Part shown: piece after piece, positions 1 through 10,277 of the stretch
How positions within the stretch are numbered: the first letter of the stretch is position 1
Layout of the letters: the number at the start of each line of letters is the position of its first letter
DNA from: Sphingobacterium thalpophilum
GTDB lineage: Bacteria > Bacteroidota > Bacteroidia > Sphingobacteriales > Sphingobacteriaceae
NCBI GenBank assembly: GCA_945868825.1
Contig: CAMBMM010000001.1
Coordinates: 620,001 to 684,000, forward strand
Length of the DNA: 64,000 nt
Direction: 5' to 3'
Program-made: the position numbers and the translations under genes
The notes under the pieces: model-generated
What the model was told of the DNA's origin: nothing
What the model saw: only the letters and a program-made list of their open reading frames with translations
The model's database searches: none

Positions 1-185
1 CCACTCACCCCAATGCTGGATTTTTAGGCTACGGCCAAAGTCTTTCTAATTGTGTACAGGTAGATTTAGCTTGCCGCCCCTGCTCTGTTTATGGCAATAT
101 TCCCTGCTATCGAGGAGATTTTGCTTGCATGAACCAACTCAGCGAATCACGCATCATCCAAAAAATAAGCGAAGCTATTTCTTAA
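1..185 (+). CDS. C-terminal fragment of a glycosyltransferase family 9 (heptosyltransferase-like) protein, 5' truncated by window edge
   Basis: Frame 3 reads THPNAGFLGYGQSLSNCVQVDLACRPCSVYGNIPCYRGDFACMNQLSESRIIQKISEAIS*; the CRPCS.YG..PC...DFACM pattern resembles GT9 C-termini. Absent from ORF track. Confidence 0.65.
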   Translation, partial: THPNAGFLGYGQSLSNCVQVDLACRPCSVYGNIPCYRGDFACMNQLSESRIIQKISEAIS

Positions 186-235
186 AAAATGTAATAATGT
201 AACTTTTTTAAACGTTTAGATTCAAAAAACGCAAC

Positions 236-856
236 ATGAAAAAGTTAATTGTAGTATGTGGCTTAATTGCCTCAATGGTTGGTATGGCAAATGCACAAAT
301 TAGAGTAGGTGCAAAAGCAGGAGTTAATTTTTCTAAAATAGATTATCAAGATCAAACTTTAGGAGATGTTCTAAATTCATCGAGTACGAGTTATTTTTTT
401 GGAGGAGTACTAGAATTTCCGTTTTTGGGTAAGTTACACTTGCAGCCAGGCTTAATATTAAACGGGCAAGCCGGAAATATAGGCTCTGGAGTAGATAAAG
501 TAACCCTAAATATGATGTATGCTGAAGTTCCTTTAAATATTTTAGGCCGTGCAGATTTAGGTATTGGGTCGTTTTATTTGGGTGGTGGCCCCTACGCCGC
601 CTATGCCATTTCAGGTAAGATAAAAACGAGCGGTATTAGCGAAAAAATAAAATTTGGCAATACAGTTGATGATATCATGAAGCCTACCGATTACGGAATA
701 AACGTATTAACTGGATTAGATTTGAGAGGTGGTTTAAGTTTGGGTTTGGGCTATAAATTAGGTTTGAGTGATAATGCACCAAAAACCTTAACCGAAGCAC
801 TGAATAGTAAAAACAGTAGTTTTAGTGTTTCTTTAGGCTATATGTTAAAACTATAA
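236..856 (+). CDS. Outer membrane beta-barrel (porin-like) protein with signal peptide
   Basis: Signal peptide MKKLIVVCGLIASMVGMANAQ, glycine-rich amphipathic barrel strands, short hydrophobic C-terminal strand. Confidence 0.8.
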   Translation: MKKLIVVCGLIASMVGMANAQIRVGAKAGVNFSKIDYQDQTLGDVLNSSSTSYFFGGVLEFPFLGKLHLQPGLILNGQAGNIGSGVDKVTLNMMYAEVPLNILGRADLGIGSFYLGGGPYAAYAISGKIKTSGISEKIKFGNTVDDIMKPTDYGINVLTGLDLRGGLSLGLGYKLGLSDNAPKTLTEALNSKNSSFSVSLGYMLKL

Positions 857-878
857 AATCAGTATATTTTACTTCAGT

Positions 879-912
879 AAAAGCGAAAATCTATAAAGAT
901 CTTCGCTTTTTT
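879..912. terminator. Bidirectional intrinsic terminator between convergent barrel gene and dprA
   Basis: aaaagcgaaaatct / agatcttcgctttt inverted repeat with A/T tracts on both sides. Confidence 0.75.
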
Positions 913-2006
913 TATAACATAATACTCCTATTTCCAGGTAATATCTTAACAATGCCAGCTAACTGTAAATCTAAAAGCACTAGAGAAAGTTTACTTTGTG
1001 AAAAGCCCGTGGAGAGGACCAATTCATCTAGCTGAATTGCTGCATTTTCTGCTAAAATGGCTAAAATACGTTGTTCATCGGCAGTCCTATCAGCCCAATT
1101 AATACGGGATAGCCGTTTTTGAGTTGGGCTAGTTATATCCCAAGCCAATAAGGATGCAATGTCTGCTGCGTGTGTAATTAAATGTGCTCTATTTGTTTTG
1201 ATAAGTTCATTGCAGCCAAGGCTGTATTCATCCGTAGCTCTTCCAGGGAATGCACACACTTCTCTGTCGTAAGAATTGGCTAAATCTGCCGTAATAAGGG
1301 CACCGCCTTTTATATTGGCCTCCACCACAATGGTGGCATCGGCCAAGCCGGCAATAATGCGGTTGCGCTTCGGGAAATTCTCTCTATCGGGATTGCTTTT
1401 TGAAGGAAATTCCGTTAATAAACCCCCATTTTCTAGCATTTCTGTTGCTAATTTTCGGTGTGCATAGGGGTACATTCGATCTAGACCATGCGCCAAAATG
1501 CCAAGGGTAGGCAAGCCATTTTTTACACAAGCTTTATGCACAGCAGCATCTATACCATATGCCAAGCCACTCACTACCAATGCCCCGTATTCGGCTAACC
1601 CTTTTACCAATTCGTCGCAAATCAGTTTTCCATGGGCTGTAGCATTTCGGGTACCTACCACACTCACTATTTTTTGTACATTTAAATTGGCCTTACCCTT
1701 ATAAAAAAGTACAATGGGCGCATCGTAACAGTGCAAAAGTCGTTTTGGGTACTTGTCATCGCCCAAAACCAGCATTTGAATGCCGTGAGCATTCACAAAA
1801 TTCAATTCCGCAGTACTGGTATCAAAGTCATCAAAGTGACGAATATTACGAGCCAACTGGGGGCCAATACCCTCTACTTGGAGCAATTGCTTGTAGGAAG
1901 CATTGAAAATTGATTCAGCAGCTCCAAAATGGCTAAGGAGTGCACGAGCCAAAATAGCTCCTACACCCGGAATACGGGTTAAGGCTAATAAATATACAGT
2001 TGACAC
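912..2006 (-). CDS. dprA: DNA-processing protein DprA
   Basis: VSGLAYGIDAAVHKACV, LAHGLDRMYPYAHRKLA, EFPSKSNPDRENFPKRNRIIAGL motifs; N-terminal HhH and C-terminal winged-helix-like region. Confidence 0.95.
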   Translation of the reverse strand: MSTVYLLALTRIPGVGAILARALLSHFGAAESIFNASYKQLLQVEGIGPQLARNIRHFDDFDTSTAELNFVNAHGIQMLVLGDDKYPKRLLHCYDAPIVLFYKGKANLNVQKIVSVVGTRNATAHGKLICDELVKGLAEYGALVVSGLAYGIDAAVHKACVKNGLPTLGILAHGLDRMYPYAHRKLATEMLENGGLLTEFPSKSNPDRENFPKRNRIIAGLADATIVVEANIKGGALITADLANSYDREVCAFPGRATDEYSLGCNELIKTNRAHLITHAADIASLLAWDITSPTQKRLSRINWADRTADEQRILAILAENAAIQLDELVLSTGFSQSKLSLVLLDLQLAGIVKILPGNRSIML

Positions 2007-2012
2007 GCTACG

Positions 2013-2651
2013 TTATTGTGCTTCGAAGTACACAACGTATTTTGTAGCAAAAAAATCTTCGCCGAAGTAGTTTTTGATAGGATATTTTTGAATGCCTTTC
2101 AGTTTAGCTGCTAAAATCTCCTCAGTTAAATCACCACCTTTAAGATATAAAACTCCATTAGCTAGGGTATTTTTGCCCCCTTTTCTAATTTTGGCTCGTA
2201 CCCAAGGATAAAATTCTTTTAACTGTGTAACGGCTCTTGAAATAACAAAATCAACGGTTCCCTTTACCTCTTCGGCACGCATGTGGCTAGCTTGTACATT
2301 TTTTAAACCAAGGGCTTGGGCTACTTCTTGCACCACTTTTATCTTTTTACCTATAGAATCTACCAAATGGAAAGACGTTTCGGGGAACAAAATCGCTAAA
2401 GGAATACCCGGGAAGCCCCCTCCTGTTCCAACATCGAGCACCGTTTCTCCAGGTAAAAATTCTAGTACTTTGGCAATACTCAACGAATGGAGCACATGGT
2501 GCTCATACAGCATATCAATATCTTTTCTAGACACCACGTTTATTTGAGCATTCCAAAAACGATATAACTCATCTAGGGCTTCAAACTGTTTCTTTTGCTC
2601 TTCGGTGAGGTTCGGGAAATAACGAAATATGTCCTGTACGTTGGGTTTCAC
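2013..2651 (-). CDS. rsmG: 16S rRNA (guanine527-N7)-methyltransferase
   Basis: VLDVGTGGGFPGIPLAILFP SAM motif, VISRAVTQL; ~212 aa. Confidence 0.95.
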   Translation of the reverse strand: MKPNVQDIFRYFPNLTEEQKKQFEALDELYRFWNAQINVVSRKDIDMLYEHHVLHSLSIAKVLEFLPGETVLDVGTGGGFPGIPLAILFPETSFHLVDSIGKKIKVVQEVAQALGLKNVQASHMRAEEVKGTVDFVISRAVTQLKEFYPWVRAKIRKGGKNTLANGVLYLKGGDLTEEILAAKLKGIQKYPIKNYFGEDFFATKYVVYFEAQ

Positions 2652-3787
2652 TAGCTATTGTTTTTAATAAGGTATACTACTCTAAGTAACATGTTTTGAA
2701 GCAAATAAATGGGTTCTAAAACAGGCATCGCCCATTGTATATAAGGGTGTTTTAAGCGTTTTGCTATTTTAAAATACACCGCATATTGTAGGAATAAACG
2801 AAACAAATAGGTACCAAGTACTATTGGCCAGCTGAAGCCAATAATAAGCAAGCTTATACTCACTATATAAAAAATCACGGCAGTACATACTCCTACTTGT
2901 AAGCGCAATCTATTGCCCAGTGTAAATAGCTTCTGTGTATCCATACGGGTAAATTTATCTTTTACAAACTGAGCATAACTGTATTTTATATCCGTAAGCA
3001 CATGACTAGCAGGGTTTATTTCTACCCTAGTATTTTTACGGTTGGCATGTTGATTGATAAAAAAATCAGTTTCTCCGTAGGCTAAATGCATGTGTGAAGC
3101 ATAGCCTTTACCCGCAAAGAAAATTGTTTTAGTAAAGGCTATATTCTGCCCATAGCCACTAAACGCTTTTCCTTTAATGGCAAAAGAAAGACTGTATAAA
3201 GCCGTCATAAAATGATCGAAACGGGTAAGTAAAGTACTAAAACTAGCATCCACAGGAAAGGGTACATAGCCTAATACCAGCTCTGTATTTTCTGTGAAAT
3301 TAGCTTGCATATGCGCAATCCATTTCTTGGAACGTGGCAAATAATCCGCCTCAATAAATAAAATGTGTTCGTATTGCGCTGCTTTAATACCAAGCGTTAG
3401 AGCATACTTTTTTGTGCGTCTAAATCGATCGTCGATAGGCACATTCACTATTTTTACCTGCGGATAGGTAACGGCAAGGGTCCTTAAAAGGTCTTCTGTA
3501 TCGTCCCAAGAGCAATCATTTACCAATACCAACTCAAATGTTGCATCTTCTTGGCTCAGCCAATCAGGTATGTTTTTTTCTAGGTATGCAGCATGATTTC
3601 GGGCATATACAATTACCGAAATGGGATTTTTAGCACCACTTTCTTCCTTCTTAATGGGATACCTTGCTAAACGCAATTGTACAAAAATAAGCTGATAGAG
3701 CTGTATTAATGTTACAACAATTAATACGCTGAAAAGTACCAATGAAGGCACAGAAAAATCTGCTAGTTGCTGAGTAATAAAATCCAT
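2651..3787 (-). CDS. Membrane-associated family 2 glycosyltransferase
   Basis: PISVIVYARNHAAYLEKNIPDWLSQ...LVLVNDCSWDDTEDLL GT-A fold, C-terminal TM helices. ATG at 3787 preferred over the track start at 3814. Confidence 0.85.
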   Translation of the reverse strand: MDFITQQLADFSVPSLVLFSVLIVVTLIQLYQLIFVQLRLARYPIKKEESGAKNPISVIVYARNHAAYLEKNIPDWLSQEDATFELVLVNDCSWDDTEDLLRTLAVTYPQVKIVNVPIDDRFRRTKKYALTLGIKAAQYEHILFIEADYLPRSKKWIAHMQANFTENTELVLGYVPFPVDASFSTLLTRFDHFMTALYSLSFAIKGKAFSGYGQNIAFTKTIFFAGKGYASHMHLAYGETDFFINQHANRKNTRVEINPASHVLTDIKYSYAQFVKDKFTRMDTQKLFTLGNRLRLQVGVCTAVIFYIVSISLLIIGFSWPIVLGTYLFRLFLQYAVYFKIAKRLKHPYIQWAMPVLEPIYLLQNMLLRVVYLIKNNS

Positions 3788-3910
3788 AATTAGTTTGCTG
3801 TGTTGGGCCTGCAAATTTGTTATTTTTTTAACACAATTTGGGGGTAAAATGAAAATTAAAAGCCTTAGATACAGGTATTTTTTTGCTATTTTGCAGGCTC
3901 TATCCTATTC

Positions 3911-5041
3911 ATGAAGTTTACATTAGCAGCTACAGACGCTCATTCTAAGGCCCGGGCGGGCGAAATTGAAACGGCTCACGGAACCATCCAAACGCCAATT
4001 TTTATGCCCGTTGGTACCGCCGGTACAGTAAAAGCCGTTCATCAACGAGAACTTAAAGACGATATAAAAGCCCAAATTATTCTAGGCAATACCTATCATT
4101 TATACCTACGCCCTGGGCTAGATACGATTGAAAAAGCAGGCGGGTTGCACAAATTTAACGGTTGGGATGGCCCCATTTTAACCGATAGTGGTGGTTACCA
4201 AGTGTATTCGCTTTCTGGTGTACGTAAAATTAAAGAAGAGGGCGTTACGTTTTGCTCACATATTGATGGATCCAAGCATTTATTCACCCCAGAGGGGGTA
4301 ATGGATATTCAGCGGACAATTGGTGCTGATATCATCATGGCTTTTGATGAGTGCACGCCCTACCCTTGCGACTTTACGTATGCACGTCAATCGATGGAAA
4401 TGACGCATCGGTGGTTAAAACGTTGTTGCGATCGTTTTGATAGCACAGAATCGAAATATGGCTACGATCAAACCTTATTTCCCATTGTACAGGGTTCTAC
4501 TTACAAAGATTTACGGATAAAATCGGCAGAAACCATTGCCAGCTTTAACCGCGAAGGAAATGCCATTGGTGGCCTTTCTGTAGGCGAACCTGCCGAAGAA
4601 ATGTACGAAATGACCGATATTGTTTGCAAAATTCTGCCAACAGATAAGCCACGCTACTTAATGGGCGTAGGTACGCCGGTAAATTTGCTCGAAAACATAG
4701 CCCTTGGCATAGATATGTTCGATTGTGTAATGCCTACCCGCAATGCCCGCAATGGCATGCTTTTTACCAGCAATGGCATTATCAATATTCAAAATGAAAA
4801 ATGGAAAAACAACTTTTCGCCTTTAGAAGCAGATAGCGAATTGTTTGCCGATACGCAGTATACGAAGGCTTATTTACGTCATTTAATGCAATCTAAAGAA
4901 ATTTTAGCTGCACAAATAGCTTCTTTGCATAACTTGCATTTTTATTTGTGGTTGATGAAAGAAGCTCGGAACCAAATTATTGCGGGTACTTTTTACGACT
5001 GGAAAAACAAAATGGTTAAACAATTGGCACAACGTTTATAA
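3911..5041 (+). CDS. tgt: Queuine tRNA-ribosyltransferase
   Basis: ILGNTYHLYLRPG, LTDSGGYQVYSL, YLMGVGTP, DMFDCVMPTRNARNG motifs. Confidence 0.96.
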   Translation: MKFTLAATDAHSKARAGEIETAHGTIQTPIFMPVGTAGTVKAVHQRELKDDIKAQIILGNTYHLYLRPGLDTIEKAGGLHKFNGWDGPILTDSGGYQVYSLSGVRKIKEEGVTFCSHIDGSKHLFTPEGVMDIQRTIGADIIMAFDECTPYPCDFTYARQSMEMTHRWLKRCCDRFDSTESKYGYDQTLFPIVQGSTYKDLRIKSAETIASFNREGNAIGGLSVGEPAEEMYEMTDIVCKILPTDKPRYLMGVGTPVNLLENIALGIDMFDCVMPTRNARNGMLFTSNGIINIQNEKWKNNFSPLEADSELFADTQYTKAYLRHLMQSKEILAAQIASLHNLHFYLWLMKEARNQIIAGTFYDWKNKMVKQLAQRL

Positions 5042-6126
5042 TGGATCGGATCAAAATTATTGATTGGTATATTATTAAAAAGTACCTCGGTACTTTTGTG
5101 TTTACCATGGCTATTTTTAGCGTGGTGATTGTTATTTTCGATATTTCTGAGAAGCTAGACAACTTTTTAGAGTACCACGCCCCACTCAGCAAAATTGTTT
5201 TTCAGTATTATGTTGGCTTGGTACCTTTTTACCTAAACATGCTATTGCCGCTCATTAATTTTATTGCGGTAATCTTTTTTACGGCAAAAATGGCCGACCA
5301 AACCGAAATCGTCCCAATTTTAAGTGGTGGAGCTAGTTTTATGCGTTTTTTACGCCCTTATTTTATTGCATCTTCAATTATTTTCTTCTTCTCACTCATT
5401 TTCAATTTATTTATCATCCCAGAAACCAATCAACTTAAAATTGATTTTGAAAATACCTATATAGAACCGGTATCATTTAACTCTAAAATGTACACCAATA
5501 TGCGTTTGGATAAGAATACTTACGTATACATTGAGAATTTTGACAATGTAAATAAAATTGGTTACCGCTTTACGCTAGATAAGTTTAAGGGGCAAAAATT
5601 AGAACAAAAATGGGTAGCCGACCGCATTGTATGGGATTCGGTAAAAAACTCTTGGAGCATTGATAACTATTCGATACGCAGAATTAATGGCTTGAAGGAA
5701 AAAATGGACTATGGTCAGAAGAAAGACACCATTTTAGATATGAATCCGAGTGATTTTAAGGTATACGATAATGTGTATCAAGCCATGAATATGGGAGAAT
5801 TAAACGAACGCATTCGGAAAGAAGATATGAGAGGAACCGGAGTTATGGATAATTTACTCATAGAAAAATACAAACGTTTTGTGTACCCATTTTCGGCCTT
5901 CGTGCTTACGCTTATGGGGGTTTCATTATCTTCTAGAAAAGTACGGGGTGGCGTTGGAATTTCTTTAGGTATAGGCATATTTCTCAGTTTTGCTTTTATT
6001 TTATTCATGCAATTTTCTACCATGTTTGCGCTAAAGGGTGCATTATACCCCTTTATTGCCGTTTGCATACCTAATATTATTTTCGGATGCCTTGGTTTGT
6101 ATTTATTAAAACGAGCCCCAAAATAA
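5041..6126 (+). CDS. LptF/LptG family permease
   Basis: YIIKKYLGTFVFTMAIFSVVIVIFDISEKLDNFL, four TM regions flanking a soluble domain; start overlaps tgt stop (TAATG). Confidence 0.9.
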   Translation: MDRIKIIDWYIIKKYLGTFVFTMAIFSVVIVIFDISEKLDNFLEYHAPLSKIVFQYYVGLVPFYLNMLLPLINFIAVIFFTAKMADQTEIVPILSGGASFMRFLRPYFIASSIIFFFSLIFNLFIIPETNQLKIDFENTYIEPVSFNSKMYTNMRLDKNTYVYIENFDNVNKIGYRFTLDKFKGQKLEQKWVADRIVWDSVKNSWSIDNYSIRRINGLKEKMDYGQKKDTILDMNPSDFKVYDNVYQAMNMGELNERIRKEDMRGTGVMDNLLIEKYKRFVYPFSAFVLTLMGVSLSSRKVRGGVGISLGIGIFLSFAFILFMQFSTMFALKGALYPFIAVCIPNIIFGCLGLYLLKRAPK

Positions 6127-6130
6127 GCGG

Positions 6131-7048
6131 ATGAGCCAGCATAAACTATCTGCACTAAATCGGAACTTACTAATTTTACACCTCACCGTGGTGGTTTGGG
6201 GCTTTACCGGAATTTTAGGGGCCCTCATTTCCACTCCTGCCATTCCACTGGTATGGTACCGCGTACTTATTGCCTTTATTACGCTAGGCATCTATTTTAA
6301 ATTCACCAATACCTCTATTTGGGTATCAAAAACTACATTTTTGAAATTATTTTTTACCGGAGCCATTGTTGCTGGTCATTGGGTACTCTTCTTCTTGTCC
6401 ATTAAAATAGCCACCGTCTCAGTAGCCTTGGTTTGCCTGTCGGCACTAACACTGTTTACAGCCATTTTAGAACCTATAATTGAACGTAAAAAAATATCAA
6501 AGCTTGAAATCGTAACCGGATTATTCATTATTAGCGGCATTTATCTCATATTCAAGTTTGAAACAAATTATACCTGGGGAATTATTTGTGGATTAGCCAG
6601 TGCGCTATTGGCAAGCATATTTTCTATCATAAATGGCAAACAAGTAAAAAACCGTCCGGCGCCAATTATAGCGTTCTATGAACTCATTGGAGCTTGGTTT
6701 TGGGTTTCTCTATACATGCTATGTACACATGGCTTTACAACCGAGTTGTTACTAAGCACTAGCGATTGGATTTATTTACTCATTTTGGGCACCATTTGCA
6801 CTTCTGGGGCTTATGTAGCAGGTGTTTCGGTAATGAAAGAACTTACAGCATTTAAAGTTGCCCTGATAACCAATTTAGAACCAATTTACGGCATTCTATT
6901 GGCCTTCATCGTATTTGGTAAGCGGGAGCAAATGACCATTGGGTTTTATGCCGGTGCCTGCATTGTGTTGAGCACTATCTTTCTTTTTCCGATTGTGAAA
7001 AATAAGATCGAAAACCGAAGATTGCGTAAACAAGCCCATCATATCTAA
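6131..7048 (+). CDS. EamA/DMT superfamily transporter
   Basis: About ten TM helices, two repeated EamA-like halves. Confidence 0.88.
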   Translation: MSQHKLSALNRNLLILHLTVVVWGFTGILGALISTPAIPLVWYRVLIAFITLGIYFKFTNTSIWVSKTTFLKLFFTGAIVAGHWVLFFLSIKIATVSVALVCLSALTLFTAILEPIIERKKISKLEIVTGLFIISGIYLIFKFETNYTWGIICGLASALLASIFSIINGKQVKNRPAPIIAFYELIGAWFWVSLYMLCTHGFTTELLLSTSDWIYLLILGTICTSGAYVAGVSVMKELTAFKVALITNLEPIYGILLAFIVFGKREQMTIGFYAGACIVLSTIFLFPIVKNKIENRRLRKQAHHI

Positions 7049-7174
7049 TAAAAAATAATATGAAGGCCCTTAGCCATAGGGTGGGGGTAGGGTTTTGAGA
7101 AGTAATTTTCAATTTTAATAACTTGAGTTTACCCCCTCTTTTCCGACCAAGTAGTTGGGTGTGATTAGCTAAAA

Positions 7175-7212
7175 TTTACAGGCAAATTAGTGGGCAATAA
7201 TTTGCCTGTAAA
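7175..7212. repeat. Perfect 15-bp inverted repeat with 8-nt loop (intergenic)
   Basis: tttacaggcaaatta-gtgggcaa-taatttgcctgtaaa. Confidence 0.85.
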
Positions 7213-7341
7213 AGAGTTTAATTGGTATGGAATTCGCTCATGATTATAGCCTATTTGTGAAAATATTAGCACCTTTGTAAAATACGCTTTTTAGTAAAAA
7301 TGATATAAAATTGACTTAATATTTTACAAAAAAAATTTATT

Positions 7342-7370
7342 TTTAATAAACTGAAAATCAGTTTATTAAA
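7342..7370. repeat. Perfect 13-bp inverted repeat, 3-nt loop, in leader of the 7430 gene
   Basis: tttaataaactga-aaa-tcagtttattaaa. Confidence 0.85.
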
Positions 7371-7382
7371 TCATTATAAAAA

Positions 7383-7415
7383 AGTAAAGATTTAATTATA
7401 ATAAAATCTTTTACT
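7383..7415. repeat. Imperfect inverted repeat immediately upstream of the 7430 start
   Basis: agtaaagattt ... aaatcttttact (one bulged base). Confidence 0.6.
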
Positions 7416-7429
7416 AAAATATATAGTAA

Positions 7430-10276
7430 ATGTACAAATTGAGAAAATATAAAATATTTAATATACATATAATCAGTATTTTAACTTTATTTATATTAAG
7501 TATAAATTTATATACTGCAAAAGCTCAACTTTTCGACACGGGACAGAATCCCCCGGGGTTAAAATGGAGGCAAATAAATACCAAACATTTTCAGCTTTTA
7601 TACCCCGCCCTACTCGAGCTTGAAGCACAACGAATGGCCAACAGTTTAGACCATATAATTGGTCGTGTTAGTAGATCGATAAACAAAGACCCAAAGCGCA
7701 TTACAGTGATTCTTCAAAACCAAACTGTGGAATCGAATGGATTTGTACAACTGGCGCCACGACATTCAGAATTTTACACCACTCCGAGCCAAGAGTTCGA
7801 TTCGCAAGATTGGCTGAACAGCTTAGCCGTACACGAACTTAGGCACGTGGTGCAAATAGACAAGCTAACAGGCAGCATTCAGGCTCCAGGTTTCGAGTCT
7901 TTAGCCTTTGCTTTCTTTGGCGTGAGCCTTCCAGCATGGTTTTTTGAGGGTGATGCCGTACTTAGCGAAACGCTGTTAACAGAAGCCGGCAGAGGGCGCC
8001 AGCCAAGCTTTAATTTATATTTGAGAGCCAATTTACTCAGCAACAAGCACTACAGTTATGGCAAAAACTACTTGGGATCGCTCAAAGACCTCACTTCTGG
8101 TTATTATCCCTTAGGCTTTTTTATGGTTACTAAACTCCATAGAGATTATGGCGATTTTATTTTAGACACCCTTCTTCGCCAAATGGCTAATCATCCATTC
8201 CGTTTATACAATTTGAGTAAAACCAGCCAAAAACTTACCGGCTTAACTACAGAAATGTGGTACAAAGCCACCAACAACGAACTCACCCAACTATGGAGGG
8301 ATCAATTAAACAGTATTAAATATACTGAATATAGCCCATTAAACAAGCGAAACGCTGATTTTGCCGAAGATTATTTATTACCCCAACGGAGTTACGACAG
8401 AACCATTATCGCATTAAAACATAGTAAAGCCCGTACCAGCCAGCTAGTACAAATCGATGAAAACGGCAAAGAAAAGTCGCTGCTAGCTATTGGCATACAG
8501 CAAGAGCCCAATATGCAGGTAATGAATACTAAAGTGGTTTGGGATGAGCTAAGGGTGGATGAACGCTATTCTAAGCGATCGTATAATGTAATTTGCGTTT
8601 TTGACTTAAAAACGCATAAATACATTCAAATTACGCATAAAACGAGGCTATTCTCTCCTACTTTGTCTACAAATGGCGAAAAAATTGTCGCTATCCAGGT
8701 TGATTTTAGTAATAAAATGACTTTGGTAGAATTGGATGCTAAAACCGGAAAAATACTCAAGCAATTTACTAATTCCGACTTCAGTATCCTGCAAAGTCCA
8801 AAATACCACGCCTCAGGAAACAAAATTGTGTATTTAAAAGTAAACCAACAGGGTACAGCTATCGAGGAGCTTGACTTAAACACCCAAGCTGTACGTAAAA
8901 AATTAGCGCATGAAGTTTCCTTTATAGCTAGGCCCACCTATGCCGGGGATAGCATTTTGTTTAAAGCCCATTACAATGGCATCGATAATATTTATCAGCT
9001 ATCCGCAAACGGGGTTAGTCAAATAAGCACTGCCAAATTTGGTGCCTATTACCCCTATTTCGACGAAAAAAATAAAAAGGTACTTTTTAGCAATTTTGGA
9101 CCACAAGGACACGATATTGCTGAAATTGCGCTAGATACGGTAAAAACACAAGCCATCAGCACCATTAAAAATACCTTTGTTGAATACGCTGCTCCCCTAA
9201 AATCACAAGATGGCGCCCCAATTGATTTCAAACAGGTACCTCAAAACGTATTTACATCTGAAAGGTATAGCCAGGTGACGCATGCCTTTAATTTCCACAG
9301 TTTTGTACCCATTATAGCCAACAACGAATTTACCGACGAATTGAATTTGGGCATAAAAGCCGTATCGAACAATTTGATGAATACCGTAGATTTTTACGCA
9401 GGATACGTATACAACCAAGGTTTAGGGAAAAGTGAATACCAGGCAGGAATCGCCTATAAGGCCCTCTACCCTATTTTAAAACTCGATTTTAAGGATAGAG
9501 CCCGAAGGACTGTTTACAACAATGCTCCCATTACTTGGAGAGAACAAGTGAGCGAATTCAGCATAAGCTTACCATTTGCATTCAATCACCTTGATAAACA
9601 CGGAAATGTAGGTATTGAACTAGCTACAAGCTATACAGCAAGAAATCATATTACCGGGTTACCAGCAGGTGTAACGCTATCTAATTCACTAGCATTCCCC
9701 ATGCAGTACAGTATTTATCTAAATCAAAATACGAGGCGAAGTACACGAGATTTGGCACCTAGATGGGGTCAGAATTTTTTAATAGCATACGAGCACTTAC
9801 CTTTTGATAAGAACTTAGAGGGTAAACTAATAAGCACACAAAGCTTGTTCTTTACTCCCGGATTAGGACTTAATCATAGTTTTTCGGCAAGTTTTAACAC
9901 TCAAAGTATAAGTGGAACAGCTTATGATTACGCTCTAAATATCCCAACCATAAGTGGTTACAACAACCTCATCAATACAGAAATTTTAAAGAATACACTG
10001 CTATTAGATTACCGTTTTCCCATTGCCTATCCCGATTGGGAAATTGGTAGTTTGGCCTATATCAAACGAATTAGAGCGGCTCTTTTTGCCGATTATGAAA
10101 ATATAGCTGCAAACAAAGCCTTCGTTCCACGTAGCTATGGCTTTGAATTACGGGCCGACGTAAATTTACTACGCTTCTACCTACCCAACTTTAATGTGGG
10201 CGGAAAGATGATTTTCACAAACGAAATATCGGTTAAAAAACCGATATTCGAATTTGGTATAAATTATTCGTACTAA
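7430..10276 (+). CDS. Exported protein: peptidase-MA-like (HExxH) domain, TolB-like beta-propeller, C-terminal outer membrane barrel
   Basis: Signal peptide; LAVHELRHVVQ (HExxH) followed by WFFEGDAVLSE; propeller-type repeats; C-terminal barrel strands ending FEFGINYSY. Confidence 0.75.
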   Translation: MYKLRKYKIFNIHIISILTLFILSINLYTAKAQLFDTGQNPPGLKWRQINTKHFQLLYPALLELEAQRMANSLDHIIGRVSRSINKDPKRITVILQNQTVESNGFVQLAPRHSEFYTTPSQEFDSQDWLNSLAVHELRHVVQIDKLTGSIQAPGFESLAFAFFGVSLPAWFFEGDAVLSETLLTEAGRGRQPSFNLYLRANLLSNKHYSYGKNYLGSLKDLTSGYYPLGFFMVTKLHRDYGDFILDTLLRQMANHPFRLYNLSKTSQKLTGLTTEMWYKATNNELTQLWRDQLNSIKYTEYSPLNKRNADFAEDYLLPQRSYDRTIIALKHSKARTSQLVQIDENGKEKSLLAIGIQQEPNMQVMNTKVVWDELRVDERYSKRSYNVICVFDLKTHKYIQITHKTRLFSPTLSTNGEKIVAIQVDFSNKMTLVELDAKTGKILKQFTNSDFSILQSPKYHASGNKIVYLKVNQQGTAIEELDLNTQAVRKKLAHEVSFIARPTYAGDSILFKAHYNGIDNIYQLSANGVSQISTAKFGAYYPYFDEKNKKVLFSNFGPQGHDIAEIALDTVKTQAISTIKNTFVEYAAPLKSQDGAPIDFKQVPQNVFTSERYSQVTHAFNFHSFVPIIANNEFTDELNLGIKAVSNNLMNTVDFYAGYVYNQGLGKSEYQAGIAYKALYPILKLDFKDRARRTVYNNAPITWREQVSEFSISLPFAFNHLDKHGNVGIELATSYTARNHITGLPAGVTLSNSLAFPMQYSIYLNQNTRRSTRDLAPRWGQNFLIAYEHLPFDKNLEGKLISTQSLFFTPGLGLNHSFSASFNTQSISGTAYDYALNIPTISGYNNLINTEILKNTLLLDYRFPIAYPDWEIGSLAYIKRIRAALFADYENIAANKAFVPRSYGFELRADVNLLRFYLPNFNVGGKMIFTNEISVKKPIFEFGINYSY

Positions 10277-10277
10277 C

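Noticed and set aside
7050-7150. Possible decayed mobile-element remnant after the EamA gene
   Set aside because: G-rich and C-rich runs looked unlike the flanks, but no ORF remnant, terminal repeats or target duplication could be shown.
8626-8937. 103-aa minus-strand ORF opposite the protease-barrel gene
   Set aside because: Antisense to a convincing CDS, no recognisable motifs; by-product of AT-rich codon usage. The same applies to the other antisense ORFs in the track (e.g. 13039-13386, 32721-33083, 45525-45878).
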